NCBI GenBank assembly: GCA_907163345.1
Contig: CAJQUN010000224.1
Location: 620,001 to 684,000 of the forward strand
DNA: 64,000 nt
Reading direction: 5' to 3'
From: Haberlea rhodopensis
Lineage: Eukaryota; Streptophyta; Magnoliopsida; Lamiales; Gesneriaceae
Positions 31,434 through 44,132 of this stretch are shown one piece after another (within the stretch, counting starts at the first letter, position 1; each line of letters starts with the position of its first letter). A model generated the notes under the pieces. That model did no database searches. It was not told the DNA's origin and saw only the letters and a program-made list of their open reading frames with translations. The translations under genes were made by a program, and so were the position numbers.

Positions 31434-34400
31434 GTATAGTAGGTATTGATGTTCTGAATAGGTATCAGGCAGTGGTGAACTGCAGGCAGAGGACTGTCCG
31501 ATTCAGATCTGATATGGGAGCCCAGTGGACATTCTTTGGGGATGGCTCTCGTTCTAAGATTCCATTAATATCTGCTGTCAAGATGGCACAGTTGTTGGAA
31601 CGAGGCCATACCGGATATCTCATTTATGCTGTCGATGTTTCTGAAAAGAAAGAAGAAGTAAAAGTTGAGGATGTGCCCGTAGTGGCGGAGTTCCCTGATG
31701 TCTTTCCGGAGGAGATTCCCGGATTCCCACCGACAAGAGAGGTCGAGTTTGGGATTGAATTATTACCGGGGACGTCTGCCATTTCTCGTGCCCCATATAG
31801 GATGGCACCAGCGGAACTAAGGGAGTTAAAGATTCAATTGCAAGAGCTCCTTGACAAGGGTTATATACGCCCTAGCGTATCGCCCTGGGGTACACCAGTC
31901 TTATTTGTGAAGAAGAAAGATGGTTCGATGCGTTTGTGCATCGATTACAGACAACTGAACAAAGCCACAGTAAAGAATAAATATCCACTCCCTAGGATCG
32001 ATGATTTGTTTGACCAGTTGCAGGGTACGATGCTCTACAGTAAGATCGATCTGAGGTCGGGATACCATCAGATTCGAGTAAGGGAAGATGATGTTCAGAA
32101 GACAGCTTTCAGGACTAGATATGGGCACTATGAATTCTTAGTCATGCCTTTTGGGGTGACGAATGCCCCAGCTGTTTTCATGAGTTTGATGAACAGGGTG
32201 TTCCAGCCATATTTGGATCAGTTCGTCATAGTTTTCATTGACGACATACTCATCTACTCCCGGACTGAAGAGGAACACGTGAAGCACTTGAGAACAGTAC
32301 TCCAGATCCTTAGGGATCATCAGTTATATGCAAAGCTCAGCAAGTGCGAGTTCTGGTTGAACAGTGTGGTATTCTTGGGCCATGTTATATCTAGCAGTGA
32401 GATATATGTGGATCCCAGGAAGATTGAAGCTGTTATGGAGTGGGCTGCACCCACTTCTGTGCCCGAGATACGGAGCTTCCTTGGCCTAGCAGGTTATTAC
32501 CGACGTTTTGTCGAGGGATTTTCTAAGATCGCTAAGCCATTGACACAGCTGACTCAGAAAGGAGTCCCATTCTTTTGGTCCGAAGCCTGTGAGGAAAGCT
32601 TCCAAGAATTGAAGCGTCGTTTGACGACAGCGCCAGTGTTGGTGATTCCTTCTGAGAATAAGAAGTTTGCCTTGTACACGGATGCATCATTGCAGGGTTT
32701 GGGCTGTGTATTGATGCAGGAGAAGCACGTGGTGGCTTATGCTTCGAGGCAGTTGAAGCCTCATGAGACCAGATACCCAGTCCATGATCTGAAACTGGCG
32801 GCCATCATTTTCGCCTTGAAGATTTGGCGTCATTATCTTTATGGTACGACGTTTACCATCTATACGGACCATAAGAGCCTGAAATTTCTATTCACTCAGG
32901 CTGAACTGAATATGGGTCAAAGAAGATTGATGGATTTGCTCAAGGATTATGACTGTGAGATTGAGTACTGCTGAAGACGCTATGTGTTTATCAGCGATGA
33001 TGACTTCTTATTGCCATCTGGGCTATGATTTTGATGTGGACACGTCGCCGGTGCGAGTGTCGACCTTATTGGCCGACCCAGATGTATTTGAGGCTATCAG
33101 GAAAGCCCATAGGTTAGATGATGAAGTTCATAGATGGTCATCGATAGTACTTCGAGGGCAACCATCAAAGTTCAGAATGGCAGAAGATGATTCCTTAAGG
33201 CTGGGCAACCGATGGGTAGTCCCAGATACACCAGAGTTGCGTAGAGGAATATTGGAGCGAGCCCACAGTAGTCGGTTCAGTATCCACCCAGGAGGAAGAA
33301 AGATGTACAAGGACCTATGCGGTCAATTCTGGTGGAGACGCATGAAGCGTGGTGTTATGGCTTTCGTCAAAAGATGTTTGATCTGCCAACAAGTGAAGGC
33401 AGAAAGACAGAGGCCTAGTGGCGAGCTGAAGAGCTTGGAAGTACCTAAGTGGAAGTGGGAGCACATATCTATGGACTTCGTGACCCACCTACCAAGAACG
33501 GCCTCAGGATTTGATGCGATCTGGGTAATCGTGGATAGGCTGATGAACGTAGCTCATTTCATCCCGTACTGTATGACTTTCACATACCTAAAGATGGCCC
33601 AATTGTATGTACGGGATGTGGTGAGGTTGCATGGTATTCCAGTCTCGATTGTGTCTGACAGAGACCCAAGGTTTACTTCACATTTCTGGGAGGGTCTCCA
33701 GACGGCTCTGGGCACCGAAGTGAGACTGAGTACAGCTTATCACCCTCAGACTGACGGCCAAACAGAGCGTACCATACAGACGCTCGAAGATATACTGAGG
33801 GCATGTGTTTTGGAGTTTGATACTCCGTGGCAAGATTCTATACCACTGGTAGAGTTCTCCTATAATAACAGCTATCAGGCGAGCATTCAAATGGCCCCTT
33901 TGGAAGCTCTTTATGGTCGACGCTGTAGGTCACCGCTGTATTGGGAGGACTTGACAAGTAAAGCGGTCGGAGGACCGGATATGATTAAGGACATGGAAGA
34001 AAAGATTAAGATGATACGTTTAAAGATGAAAGCGGCCCAAGATAGGCAAGCAGCCTATGCCAATAAGCAGCGACAGCCGCTAGAATTCCAAGTAGGAGAC
34101 AAGGTTTTCTTGAAAATCTCACCCTTCAGGGGTGTGGTCCGTTTTGGTATGCGGGGTAAGTTATCTCCAAGATATGTCGGACCGTATGAGGTGTTACAGC
34201 GTATTGGTACATTAGCTTACCGTTTGGCTCTACCGCCGTCTTTATCCAGGATTCATGATGTTTTCCACGTTTCTATGCTACGGAAGTATGAGCCAGACCC
34301 GTCTCATGTTTTACAGCCTACTGAAGTGCAGTTGGATTCATATGTATCTTACGTTGAACGACCGGTCAGAATTCTGGATCGTGAGGATCGCAGATTATGA

Positions 34401-34526
34401 AGTAAAGTTATACCGATAGTCAAAGTTCAGTGGGATCGTCGGGGTGTCGAAGAGGCTACGTGGGAGACGGAACGGCATTTGGTGCAACATTACCCGGAAC
34501 TATTTTCTGGTATGATTTATGTTTAG
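31434..34526 (+). pseudogene. Tekay-C RT-RNaseH-integrase-chromodomain, with a deletion and a stop
   Basis: Second part of gag-pol after the solo LTR. It reads IVGIDVLNRY at the junction, the protease C-terminus. Reverse transcriptase follows (FIDD at 32,234-32,245), then RNase H (YTDAS near 32,675). At about 32,970 a 56-bp deletion between two GAGTAC copies removes the end of RNase H and shifts the frame; the reading resumes at once in another frame. Integrase has its zinc domain near 33,270-33,390 and D, D, E motifs at about 33,475, 33,655 and 33,770, then GPY/F (LSPRYVGPYE) near 34,160. A TGA at about 34,398 replaces a conserved CGA arginine codon before the chromodomain (about 34,420-34,510). 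The normal stop would be at 34,526. Confidence 0.9.
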
Positions 34527-34548
34527 TTTCTCTATGGGTAAGTACATG

Positions 34549-34585
34549 CGATTTCGAGGACGAAATCTTATAAGTAGGGGAGTAA
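34549..34585 (+). promoter_or_regulatory. Polypurine tract and pre-PPT inverted repeat of Tekay-C
   Basis: ATTTCG-AGGA-CGAAAT followed by cttataagtaggggagtaa and then the LTR start at 34,586. Confidence 0.88.
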
Positions 34586-36402
34586 TGTGATGCCCCGAAA
34601 TCAATTATATGCAATTTGAGCATTAATGATGGTCATGTGATTATTTATGTTGGTAATTAATTTATATGATGGGTAATGAAGTGTTAGCATGATTTAATTA
34701 TATTGATTACCAATTATGAGGAAAGCATGAATTTAAGGGAAGTTTGTAGCATGTCGTAAAATGCTTTTAAAATACCAAGGGGATTATTTTATACATCATG
34801 TAAAGTTTGGGGTACAACTTTTAATTAAATTAAACCAACCCCTTTTTAATCCTTTACCCATCACTTTAACCCCACTTTACCATTCACTTTTTAAAAATCC
34901 CCAAAACCACTTCCCAACCCCAAACCCTTCCCATTTTCGAGATCCACCAAAGAAGGAGAAGGAAAGCTTCACAAAAACTTTGTTTGTGTGATCTTTGTTA
35001 GGATTTGGAGCCTACAAGAGGTATGGAACCATTCCTAAAAGTTTTATGATGTTTGGTGTTGAAATGGGTTAGTTTTTGATGCTTTATGTGGGTTTTTTTG
35101 GGTATATGTTGTTTATGGTTGGGGTATGATTTTTGAAGTGTTTTATGTGGGTTTTAGTGGGTTATGATGTTATTGATGTTGTAGGGAAGTTTGGATTTGT
35201 AAGGCATGAAGAAAGGTTTGAAAAATGCTCATTAATGGCGATTTTTCGATGTACAGCGACTGGCGATCGATCGCCCATTTTTGGCGATCGATCGCGAGCC
35301 GGCAGTGGGCGCCAGTAGCGTTTGGCGATCGATCGCCACCTTTGGGCGATCGATCGGCGAGGCTGGCGATCGATCGCGCCAAAAGTGGCGATCGATCGCC
35401 AAGATGCAAAATTTTGAGCCTCGTCCAGTATGATCTCGCGATCGATCGGGCCTGGGCGGCGATCGATCGCGAGGTGTAAAAATGTGCATTTTTGATATTT
35501 TTGTGGGATTTTTGGATATTGGACCATGATTAGCTTCTAATATCAATTTGTATGGTTACGTAGAACCATCCCAAGTACCCACAACCTCAAGGAGATAAAG
35601 CTCTCCGATTTCTCCACTTTTGGGATTAAGGTACGTAATAAACGTACGGGCATCGGACGGTAAACTATGATGATGTTTACGACGATGAGTATGATAAGTA
35701 AATTATGATAATGATGTTTATGACGAACGATGCGTATGATAAGTAAATTATGATGATGATGTTTATGATAAGTGAAGAGGATACGATATCCATGAAGATG
35801 ATTATGACAAGTAATGATGATGTTTATATGATGTTTATATCATGATACGATGTCATGATACGGTAAGATGCCATACGATGTTATGATTGGGTAAGACGCC
35901 CACATGGCAAGATGCCATACGATGTTTATGATATGGTAAGACGCCATATAACAGGATAAGACGCCCATATGTATGAATGTAAATCAGGGTCAACAAGAAG
36001 AAGTTAACGAATAACTAGCAAGTTTACTTAACTAAGATTTCATACATTTATTGTTATGTTTCTTTTATGATGATTAAGTAAAGATGTGCATGCTCACGAT
36101 GTGTTGTCCCTGTAGGTACACTTTTGGACAAAAGGCTCAGGGTCGGGTTGAGACAGTGAGCTATGAGGAGCGTGAAAGAAATTAGGATGCAGGATTTTTG
36201 GGATAGTCTCTACTCCAGGAGTAGCATAATTCTATCGCTTTAACATTCATTTTGAGAATCTAATCAATTAAGTTTGAAGTTTCATATTTTTGGCCTGTAA
36301 TCTTATAGCTCAAACTACAACCTTAACCTTGAGACGTTATTATATGCAATGGTTAGTCCATCATATGTGTTAAAGATGATGTTAAGGTAGGAGGACCCTA
36401 CA
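34586..36402 (+). repeat. Tekay-C 3' LTR, complete (1,817 bp)
   Basis: TGTGATGCCCC to GGACCCTACA, followed by TSD gatat. In order it holds a donor-like AAGAG-GTATGG and acceptor-like TTGTAG, the palindrome array (35,264-35,469), an AACCATCCCA block (about 35,562), the GTACGT...ACGTAC hairpin (35,631-35,647) and a GATGATGTTTATGA minisatellite (about 35,670-35,850). Open frames across the array are not coding. Confidence 0.93.
35264..35469 (+). repeat. Eight-site CGATCGATCG palindrome array (Tekay-C 3' LTR)
   Basis: Same eight sites and spacing as 5,978-6,183; one flank differs (GTGGCGATC here, GTCGCGATC in the 5' LTR). Confidence 0.92.
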
Positions 36403-36407
36403 GATAT

Positions 36408-38424
36408 GGACTAAGAAGCGTCCTAGTATGTCTTTTATGAAGATTTGGGGTTGTGAGGCTTACGTGAGACGTCACGCCTCCAATAAACTGGACCCAAATC
36501 TGATAAGTGTTTATTTGTGGGGTATCCAAAGGAAACGAAAGGATACTATTTCTATTATCCCACCGAGAACAAAGTAGTTGTTGCTCGGACTGGTGTCTTT
36601 CTTGAAAGAGAATTTATTTCGAGAAGAACCAGTGGGAGACAAATAGAACTTAGTGAAGTTCAACCACAAGAAAACATTGAACATGATATTGAGATGAAAA
36701 CAGAGCAGACACCACAAGCTGTTGTGGATGAAATGCCTGCTCAAGAGACACAAGCCCAACGTAGGTCTGTAAGAGAACACCGTGAGCCACAGAGATATGG
36801 ATTTCTTGTGACTCAACAAGGTGACTTACTACTCATTGATGAAGATGAGCCGTCATCTTATCAAGAAGCTATAATGGGCCCTAATTCTGAGAAATGGCAA
36901 GAGGCCATGAAATCTTAGATGAAATCCATCTATGCAAACCAAGTATGGACTTTGGTTGACCCTCCTGAAGGGGTAAGACCCATAGGGTGCAAATGGATTT
37001 TCAAGAAAAAGACCGACATGGATGGTAATGTACAAACCTTTAAAGGTCGACTGGTTGCTAAATGTTTCAAACAAATTCATGGTATGGACTATGATGAAAC
37101 TTTTTCACCGGTTGCCATGGTTAAATCCATTAGGATCTTACTTGCAATAACTGCATTTCATGATTATGAAATCTGGCAGATGGATGTCAAAACGTCTTTC
37201 CTTAATGGAAATTTACTTGAGGATGTGTACATGACACAACCTGAGGGTTTTGTCGATCCAAAGGATGCTGGAAAGATATGCAAGCTACAACGATCCATTT
37301 ATGGATTGAAGCAAGCTTCTCGGAGTTGGAATCTTCGTTTTGATGATGCAGTCAAAGAGTTTTGTTTCATCAAAAATGTAGATGAACCTTGTGTCTACAA
37401 GAAGGTCAGTGGGAGCATAATTATCTTCCTAATATTGTATGTAGATGACATACTTCTCATTGGGAATGATATCCTGCCTTACAATCTGTAAAGATTTGGC
37501 TAGGGAATTGCTTTTCTATGAAAGACTTGGGTGAAGCCACCTATGTATTAGGTATCAAGATCTATAAAGATAAATCAAGAAGATTACTTGGCCTAAGTCA
37601 AGGTACATACGTAGACAAAGTGCTAAAACGGTTTAGCATGCAAGAATCAAAGAATGGATTCATGCCTATGACACATGGGATACATCTCTCGAAGGATTAG
37701 TGTCCTTCAACACCATATGAGAGACAACGCATGAGTAAGATTCCATATGCGTCGGCTATTGGATCTATCATGTATGCCATGATATGTACTCGTCCCGATG
37801 TCTCGTATGCCCTGAGCATGACGAGCAGATATCAAGTTGATCCAGGTGAATGTCACTGGATTGCTGTCAAGAATATTCTGAAGTACTTGAGAAGAACTAA
37901 GGATACATGCTTGATTTATGGAGGTGAGGAAGAGCTCAATGTAATAGGTTACACTGATGCAAGCTTCCAAACCGACAAAGATGATTTTTGATCGCAATCA
38001 GGATGTGTTTTGCCTAAATGGAGGTGCTGTAAGCTGGAAGAGTTCAAAGCAAGAGACAGTAGCCGATTCTACAACTGAAGCTGAATACATTGCTGCCTCA
38101 GATGCAACAAATGAAGCTGTTTGGATCAAGAAGTTCATTTTTGAACTTGGGGTGATGCCTAGCATACTAGATCCAATTGAACTCTATTGTGACAACAATG
38201 GAGCCATCACATTGGCTAAGGAACCTAGATCTCACCAAAGATCCAAGCACATACTTCGGCGCTTTCATTTAATTCAAGAAATCGTTGAAAGAGGAGATTT
38301 AAAAATATGCAAAGTACCAACTGATGATAATGTATCTGACCCACTGACGAAGCCACTATCACAGCAGAAACATGATCGTCATACTAGATCTCTAGGCATT
38401 AAGTATATGTCTTATTGGTCTTAG
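36408..38424 (+). pseudogene. Ty1/copia pol remnant: integrase end, RT and RNase H
   Basis: Order of readable parts: integrase C-terminus (WTKKRPSMSF; GYPKETKGYYFY after a one-base frameshift near 36,490), an in-frame TAG at 36,916-36,918, then reverse transcriptase (QMDVKTSFLNG, SIYGLKQASR, and the catalytic LYVDDI near 37,440). Frame breaks follow near 37,485, 37,700 and 37,985. RNase H is last (TEAEYIA near 38,080, ending at 38,424). At least five lesions make this inactive. The family is Ty1/copia by RT sequence and domain order; I do not assign a clade. Confidence 0.9.
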
Positions 38425-38439
38425 TGCAAGTGGGAGAAT

Positions 38440-39916
38440 TGTTGGGATATGCCCTAAGACAACTCATTAGATGATTGTTTATGACATACAATGTATTATG
38501 GTTTTATTAATGGCAATTCATTATTATATATTATTTGAGTATCTGTGTAATATGAATTAATATATAAGTTAATGTCCTTAGAATAATATTGTATTGTTCT
38601 TAAAGATTGTCCCTAGTCAAGTATTATCATGAATTGGGATAATGATAATGCATTGAGACTAGTATGTTTTGATTGATGAATTGTTCATAGATATGAGATA
38701 TCAAATCAACACATGGGTGCATGTTAGAGAACGATGTACTGGACAGAACCACTATGAGAATTCTACATGGATAGTTATATGAACGTCATAAGCAATTCTT
38801 ATAGTGATAATAATGTATGTAATCCTTACTACTTGAGATCACCAGAGATCCCAACATAAGGAGTCATGTATCTTGATATTGTCAAACGTTACCTGTAACA
38901 GGGTAAACTATAAAGACAATCATTGGATACACCACGAATTATGTAGAGGGATGTTGAGTGATCAAGAAAGGATTTGTCCCTCCTATAACAGGAGAAGTGT
39001 TAGGCCCTTGATCAAGTAAGACTAAAATGCACGGCCATGCTCGAATGAGTCGATATGTGATATCGAGCTTATTTGTTTATTCTAGTTCTACTTGGGGATC
39101 AAGAAATAAAAGATTGAATATACGAGTATGACTATTCCATGACTCGTGTTCAATCTAAACACATTGGACAAAGGGATTAAGTTACATGGTTAATATTATC
39201 ACAGTACGTAGGTTATGTCGAGTCAATGACATTCTTGTAATTGGGGTAGCCTTGATGTGTTGCTAGATACCGCTCATTGCTTTTGACATAAAATTAGATT
39301 TTATGTCACTACCAACATTGCAAGATCCTATCGGGTCGCACAAAAGATTAAATCAATAAAAGGGGATAAAATTCATTGGATGAATTAATTAATTAAGAAG
39401 AGTCTTAATTACAAATATTAGATATATGGATTTAATTAAGATATTGGGTATGGGCCAATAAGGCTTTTTGAAAGCCTTTTAATTAAATCTAATATATAAA
39501 ATATAATATGCTAACAAGGATTAGATTAAGAGTTAATTATTGATAACCTAATAGCCACCAACTAAAGGCTCTCAGCCGCCGCCTCCTCTCACCCTTCATT
39601 TTCACGCCGCCGCCGTGAATAGTGGTGGTAGGAACGGCCGTCGTTGACCGGTTTTGAACCGTGAGTTTAGTTCCGGTTTAAGAACGAGTCTAGCAACTTG
39701 TTCTTGAACACCCTTTTCGATTTGATCGTGTGGATACCGTAGAGACAAAGGTGCAAATCTTTGTTCGTGACTCAAGGTGTTGCAACGAGGAATCTGCTTC
39801 AAACACGCTACAAGGGTATGATTATTATCAGTCTCGATATGATTACTTTGTATAGGTCCATGGTAGGAATCCAAATTTTATTTTCCGCTGCGTATTGCTT
39901 GATTGGATTCCTTACA
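38440..39916 (+). repeat. Ty1/copia 3' LTR (1,477 bp)
   Basis: Starts TGTTGGGATATGCCC after the polypurine tract and ends CTTACA. It matches the reversed solo LTR at 29,927-31,433, which fixes both ends. The GC-rich part near 39,590-39,650 has an open frame without homology. No gene. Confidence 0.9.
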
Positions 39917-42900
39917 ACAGATACATCATAAACAAAACAGCAACTCCGAAGATTGCATCCTCATACCAATCTCGTCTATGCAGAGATTCTCCCAAACGAA
40001 CAACGAGGTGGACATCTCTTGATCTCACCACATTTCAGTACGTCAGTACTTTTAAACTCACATCTCATCAAATAAGATTTGAACAGAGTGATAACATCTC
40101 AACAACTTGTGCTTATCATACACCATGTCAAACACAACGTTTCCCTCTATCACAGTTTGTCGGCCTTGCACCCAATCATCTCCCAGTCCATAACTAATAG
40201 AAACATCACGACATGAGATATATTGGTTGCTAACTAATGGAGCAACCCTCAATCACGCAAACAACAAAAAAACACCGCTACTCAACTGTCCTCACGATGT
40301 AGGCTAACAATTCCTGAGATCGTGGTTTAAACATTTTACCGTCATGCTATCAATACGGTGTTCTACACACGTATAGTGTCCATCAGAACCATCAATTACC
40401 AATTGACATCACAGTCTAATCAGGCCTCAGTGATCTTTATGAGTCATTAAATCAATCAAAATGATCACTCCCACATCACATTCCTCCATATAGTTGACAT
40501 GAGTAGATATCACAGTTACCCAGAGATGCTATGTCCTTGACCTAGCATTTCTATCATCACCTTCCTTTGTATCAACTATGCCATCGAGACTACTATTCTC
40601 AAGGATTTCAATATGTCCACACAATCCAGCACTCTATCAACTCTGTACAAACAGCAACAAACAGATACATACGGCACATACAACTTCACAGTTGAAATCA
40701 ATATAAATCAATTCCGCTAAGCATCCTCACCCATCAACATGAATAGTGCCAATAAGGTTTCTACGTCTTAGAACAAGACTATAAAGATACACATCAACAA
40801 ATCGATACCACAACAATTCAACACATCGATGAAAGAGTCGAAACATGAATTGCATTACTCAATCATCATGCTTATACAACTTCCATACCCACACACTTGA
40901 TCGATTCAAAGTATATGGCTATTCAACTATTTCCTTGACCCAAGAGAGACAAAACAATTTCATGATAGTGCATTCTTGTTGTTATTATTCAACCATTCGC
41001 AAATCTATCTATGCAACTGAGATAAATTCCAACGATGCTTATCATAATCAATCATACTCAAACAAGAGATGTTTTCTCATACCTCTCACACAATGAATTC
41101 TCTCAGTACTTCCAACACAAATTCTAGAATTGCCACAGTAACACTCACCGTGGTTACTTCGCTAGTCACTTGAGATCAATCATATACTGGCTCCATGCCA
41201 GATATCAGTCCGAACTCACAACTCAACAGGATAATGTGATTATACCAACTTGGTCCACAATTCTGCTTAAAATTGATCAGTACAGCCTCAGTGTACAATC
41301 AATCAAATGGAATTCACAATCCTCATCATAAACTCAACTGAGTAACAATCTCAGTTATGTTCACGACCGTCTGATACACGTCAAGTATAACACACGTCGA
41401 TCGTACTAACAACACTAACTTATCAAGAATACATTTCGTTAATGTCGAAATCCAAACATCCAAACATTTGCTTGAGAAAACTCTTATCTCAAATATCGTG
41501 ACCATACCACATGGACAATAAGCTCTTGTTGTCACATCATACAATGGCTCATACTCGGTACTCACTTGGTACTCACATTCCATCGACTGAGTAGATCCCT
41601 TGTTTGCATCAGGTGTGCACATCACACCAACATGTGAGACAGTCCAGGATACTATATCAGTCCACACACTGTCCCATTCTATGACTACACAGGCTTTTCC
41701 TGACTCCCATCATGATGTCATTATTCCCATCATGAAGTACATATGAGACTACAACCATAAGAGATAAGAGAACATCCTCTTCTCAATCTCACGGCCAGAT
41801 ACAGATAATCACATATGTCGAAGTCGTCAACTGTTATAGCTCAATCATCACTCATGAGTATGTAGTGATATTTTATTCTTATCACAATTATCTCTGTTCT
41901 TCCCGACATCGCTATACACATGCAATGTTCATATCAACCAATTCAATGCCTAAACACATACAATGTATGACTCAGCACACATATAGCACATCTGACTATG
42001 CAGTCCAAAGAACCAAATTCCATAACAATACATCTCGCAAGCAAACATACCCAACTGAGTTTTCTCGTGTCAATCTAAGACACACCATGGTATGCCACTC
42101 ATGCCATTCTGTTCACAGACTCCCATAGAGACATCCATATATCTCCATCTCATCACACATTAGAACGATGATATCGCTACTCATCGCCTCTCATACGATA
42201 TTCAATACACAGAAAATTGATAACACAAAGTACCCATTGGAAGTCATCACCGAAATCTCATACGGTATGTCTCAGCTCTAACATGTACCAGCTTGGCTTT
42301 CTCACCACATCCATCAACTGACATAGGATTAATCACCATAACCCTATATACAACTGAGGCCTCAAGCCTCTCACACTCATAGTTCAACAAGAATGAATTC
42401 TGAACAAACAACCTCACATTCATTTTCCTATCTTGTTTCAGAATAAAAAACGCATCTTCATATAGTTGTCTGATAACCACAGAACAATGAGTGACTCAGA
42501 ATTCCAATCTGAAAACATCCCATTCCACCATCCCAGTTATCATACACAGTCTCAATCATACTGACTTTGCACATGGAGTTGACACCAAAAATCCTGTCAC
42601 CACACTCCAACCACTCCTCAACTTGCTCCTCAGCACATATTTCAAGACTAAATGATTGGCAAGTCCCCAGATAGGCATATCTATTTCCCCTGGCCCTTGG
42701 CCCACTGGAAATTATAATGATAGTGTACAAACTGACTTCAATCACAGTGATACTCACAACATCCCCTCTAACATTCTTACGGATGCAACCAAGGCGTATC
42801 ACCATACTGCAAAACAAGGGTAACAACAATAGATTGAAACACATAAAGCATGTGAACAAAACATCCTACACGACATGAAGGACATAACATGCTTTCAAGT

Positions 42901-42960
42901 GAATATGCATCTCCCTAATTCACTTTCTCTACCCTTATTCACCCCAGTCATCTAACCATT
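39917..42960 (-). mobile_element. LARD-2 internal region (old, non-coding)
   Basis: About 3 kb between the copia 3' end and a primer-site-like sequence at 42,961-42,972, on the minus strand. No gag or pol motif in any frame; the small open frames (for example 40,845-41,096 and 41,326-41,667) have no recognisable domains. It is assigned as internal sequence because it follows an LTR with a primer site. Its far end was lost to the copia insertion. Confidence 0.6.
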
Positions 42961-42972
42961 GCTCTTATACCA
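42961..42972 (-). promoter_or_regulatory. Decayed primer-binding site of LARD-2
   Basis: Minus-strand TGGTATAAGAGC differs at one base from the TGGTATCAGAGC of the other elements and sits four bases from the LTR end. Confidence 0.7.
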
Positions 42973-43430
42973 CTAATATGGGGCCTCGTCATCTTAATCC
43001 TTAATTAAGTGTTCAATTACGTAAAACACATTCTACGTAAATAGGATTAAGATCCTATCATTATTGATTGAGATATTTCACTATGTCTTTCACTTACATT
43101 ATTCATATACATTACATCTTGTATATCCTTTACATAGTACAAATCATCAAATCTAGCTCAGTTTAACGCCTAGCAGCAGAAGGTAGACTCACAATCCCGG
43201 CTCTCCCCAGCTATGAGTCCCTACAGAACAACCACACAAAACATGAGTATCGAAATGATGTACAAAAAATAAATATACTGCATCAATACAATATAAACAA
43301 CTTCCTGTTAGTCATGCATTTGCAATACTCTTCTTTGGTTGTTCATGTTCATATCCCATGTACATACCTCAAAACACAATATGCAACATAATTCATGGCC
43401 AAATATGTCATCACATATTTCATTCAACAT

Positions 43431-43789
43431 CCTGTTATAACGGGACCGATATGATATGCCTCTCAGCTCAATATGTCAGTGGCTTAGCCTTCACGTCCCA
43501 TATTAGCAGCACATATCATATAACCGTCCTCACACGTTATAACAGCCAAAGCATATGCCCAACAATGGCATACCTCTCATATGGCATCAACGGTATGCCT
43601 CAATAATATCCTGTTATAACGGGACTGATATGATATGCTCTTAGCTCAATATGTCAGTCGCTCAGCCTTCACGTTCCATATTAGCAGCATATATCATATA
43701 ACCGCCCTCACACATTATAACATCCAAAGCATATGCCCAACAATGGAATACCTGTCATGCCAAATCATATGCTCAACAATAGCATACCT
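43431..43789 (-). repeat. 179-bp tandem duplication in LARD-2 LTR
   Basis: Two copies beginning cctgttataacggga at 43,431 and 43,610, diverged at scattered positions. Each holds a GTTATAAC palindrome near both ends of the unit and CATATG...CAATGGCATA-type short inverted repeats. Confidence 0.8.
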
Positions 43790-44132
43790 CTCGTGCCATC
43801 AATCTCAACCTCATGCCAAAGCATATGATCAACAATAGCATACTCTCGTGGCATCAATCTCAACAACATGCATGTTTATCATCATGAATGTATATGATAC
43901 CATCAATCATATATCTCAATCTCAACATCATCATAATAATAACATCAATACTCGTACGTCAACACGTACTGTTGTGCGACTCAAAATATATAAGTCAGGT
44001 GTCAATGTTTAATCGCCTTATTGTCCCGTCTCCTATGATGATGCTACATAAATACCAACAATGTATAATGTCATAACCAATGTTATGGAACAACTAACAA
44101 GAAAATACTACATTTTCATAATCTTGGTCTTG

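Larger units (their letters stand above)
5299..36402 (+). mobile_element. Tekay-C: Ty3/gypsy chromovirus, complete but interrupted
   Basis: A full-length element between TSDs gatat (5,294-5,298 and 36,403-36,407). In order it has a 5' LTR (5,299-6,194 plus 27,391-28,349), a primer-binding site, one gag-pol frame (28,556-34,526), a polypurine tract and a 3' LTR (34,586-36,402). Without its two insertions (Tekay-B in the 5' LTR, a solo copia LTR in pol) it would be about 8.4 kb. Removing it restores a continuous copia integrase reading across the site. Its two LTRs are similar but differ at a scatter of positions plus indels, so it is older than Tekay-B. The clade is inferred from the C-terminal chromodomain and single polyprotein frame. 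Confidence 0.9.
36403..39916 (+). mobile_element. Ty1/copia element, right fragment (pol remnant and 3' LTR)
   Basis: Continuation of the copia fragment at 4,604-5,298 after Tekay-C, starting with the TSD copy gatat. It carries broken pol sequence to 38,424, a short polypurine tract AGTGGGAGA near 38,429-38,437 and a 3' LTR. Protease and most of integrase are missing from the whole element. Confidence 0.88.

Noticed and set aside
31620..33890. Minus-strand open frames opposite Tekay-C pol
   Set aside because: Antisense shadows of the RT-integrase region.
36517..38424. A functional copia polyprotein
   Set aside because: An in-frame TAG, several frame breaks and absence of gag, protease and most of integrase.
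40845..43838. Several 60-130-codon open frames in LARD-2
   Set aside because: No recognisable domain and no conservation with other elements; consistent with chance frames in non-coding sequence.
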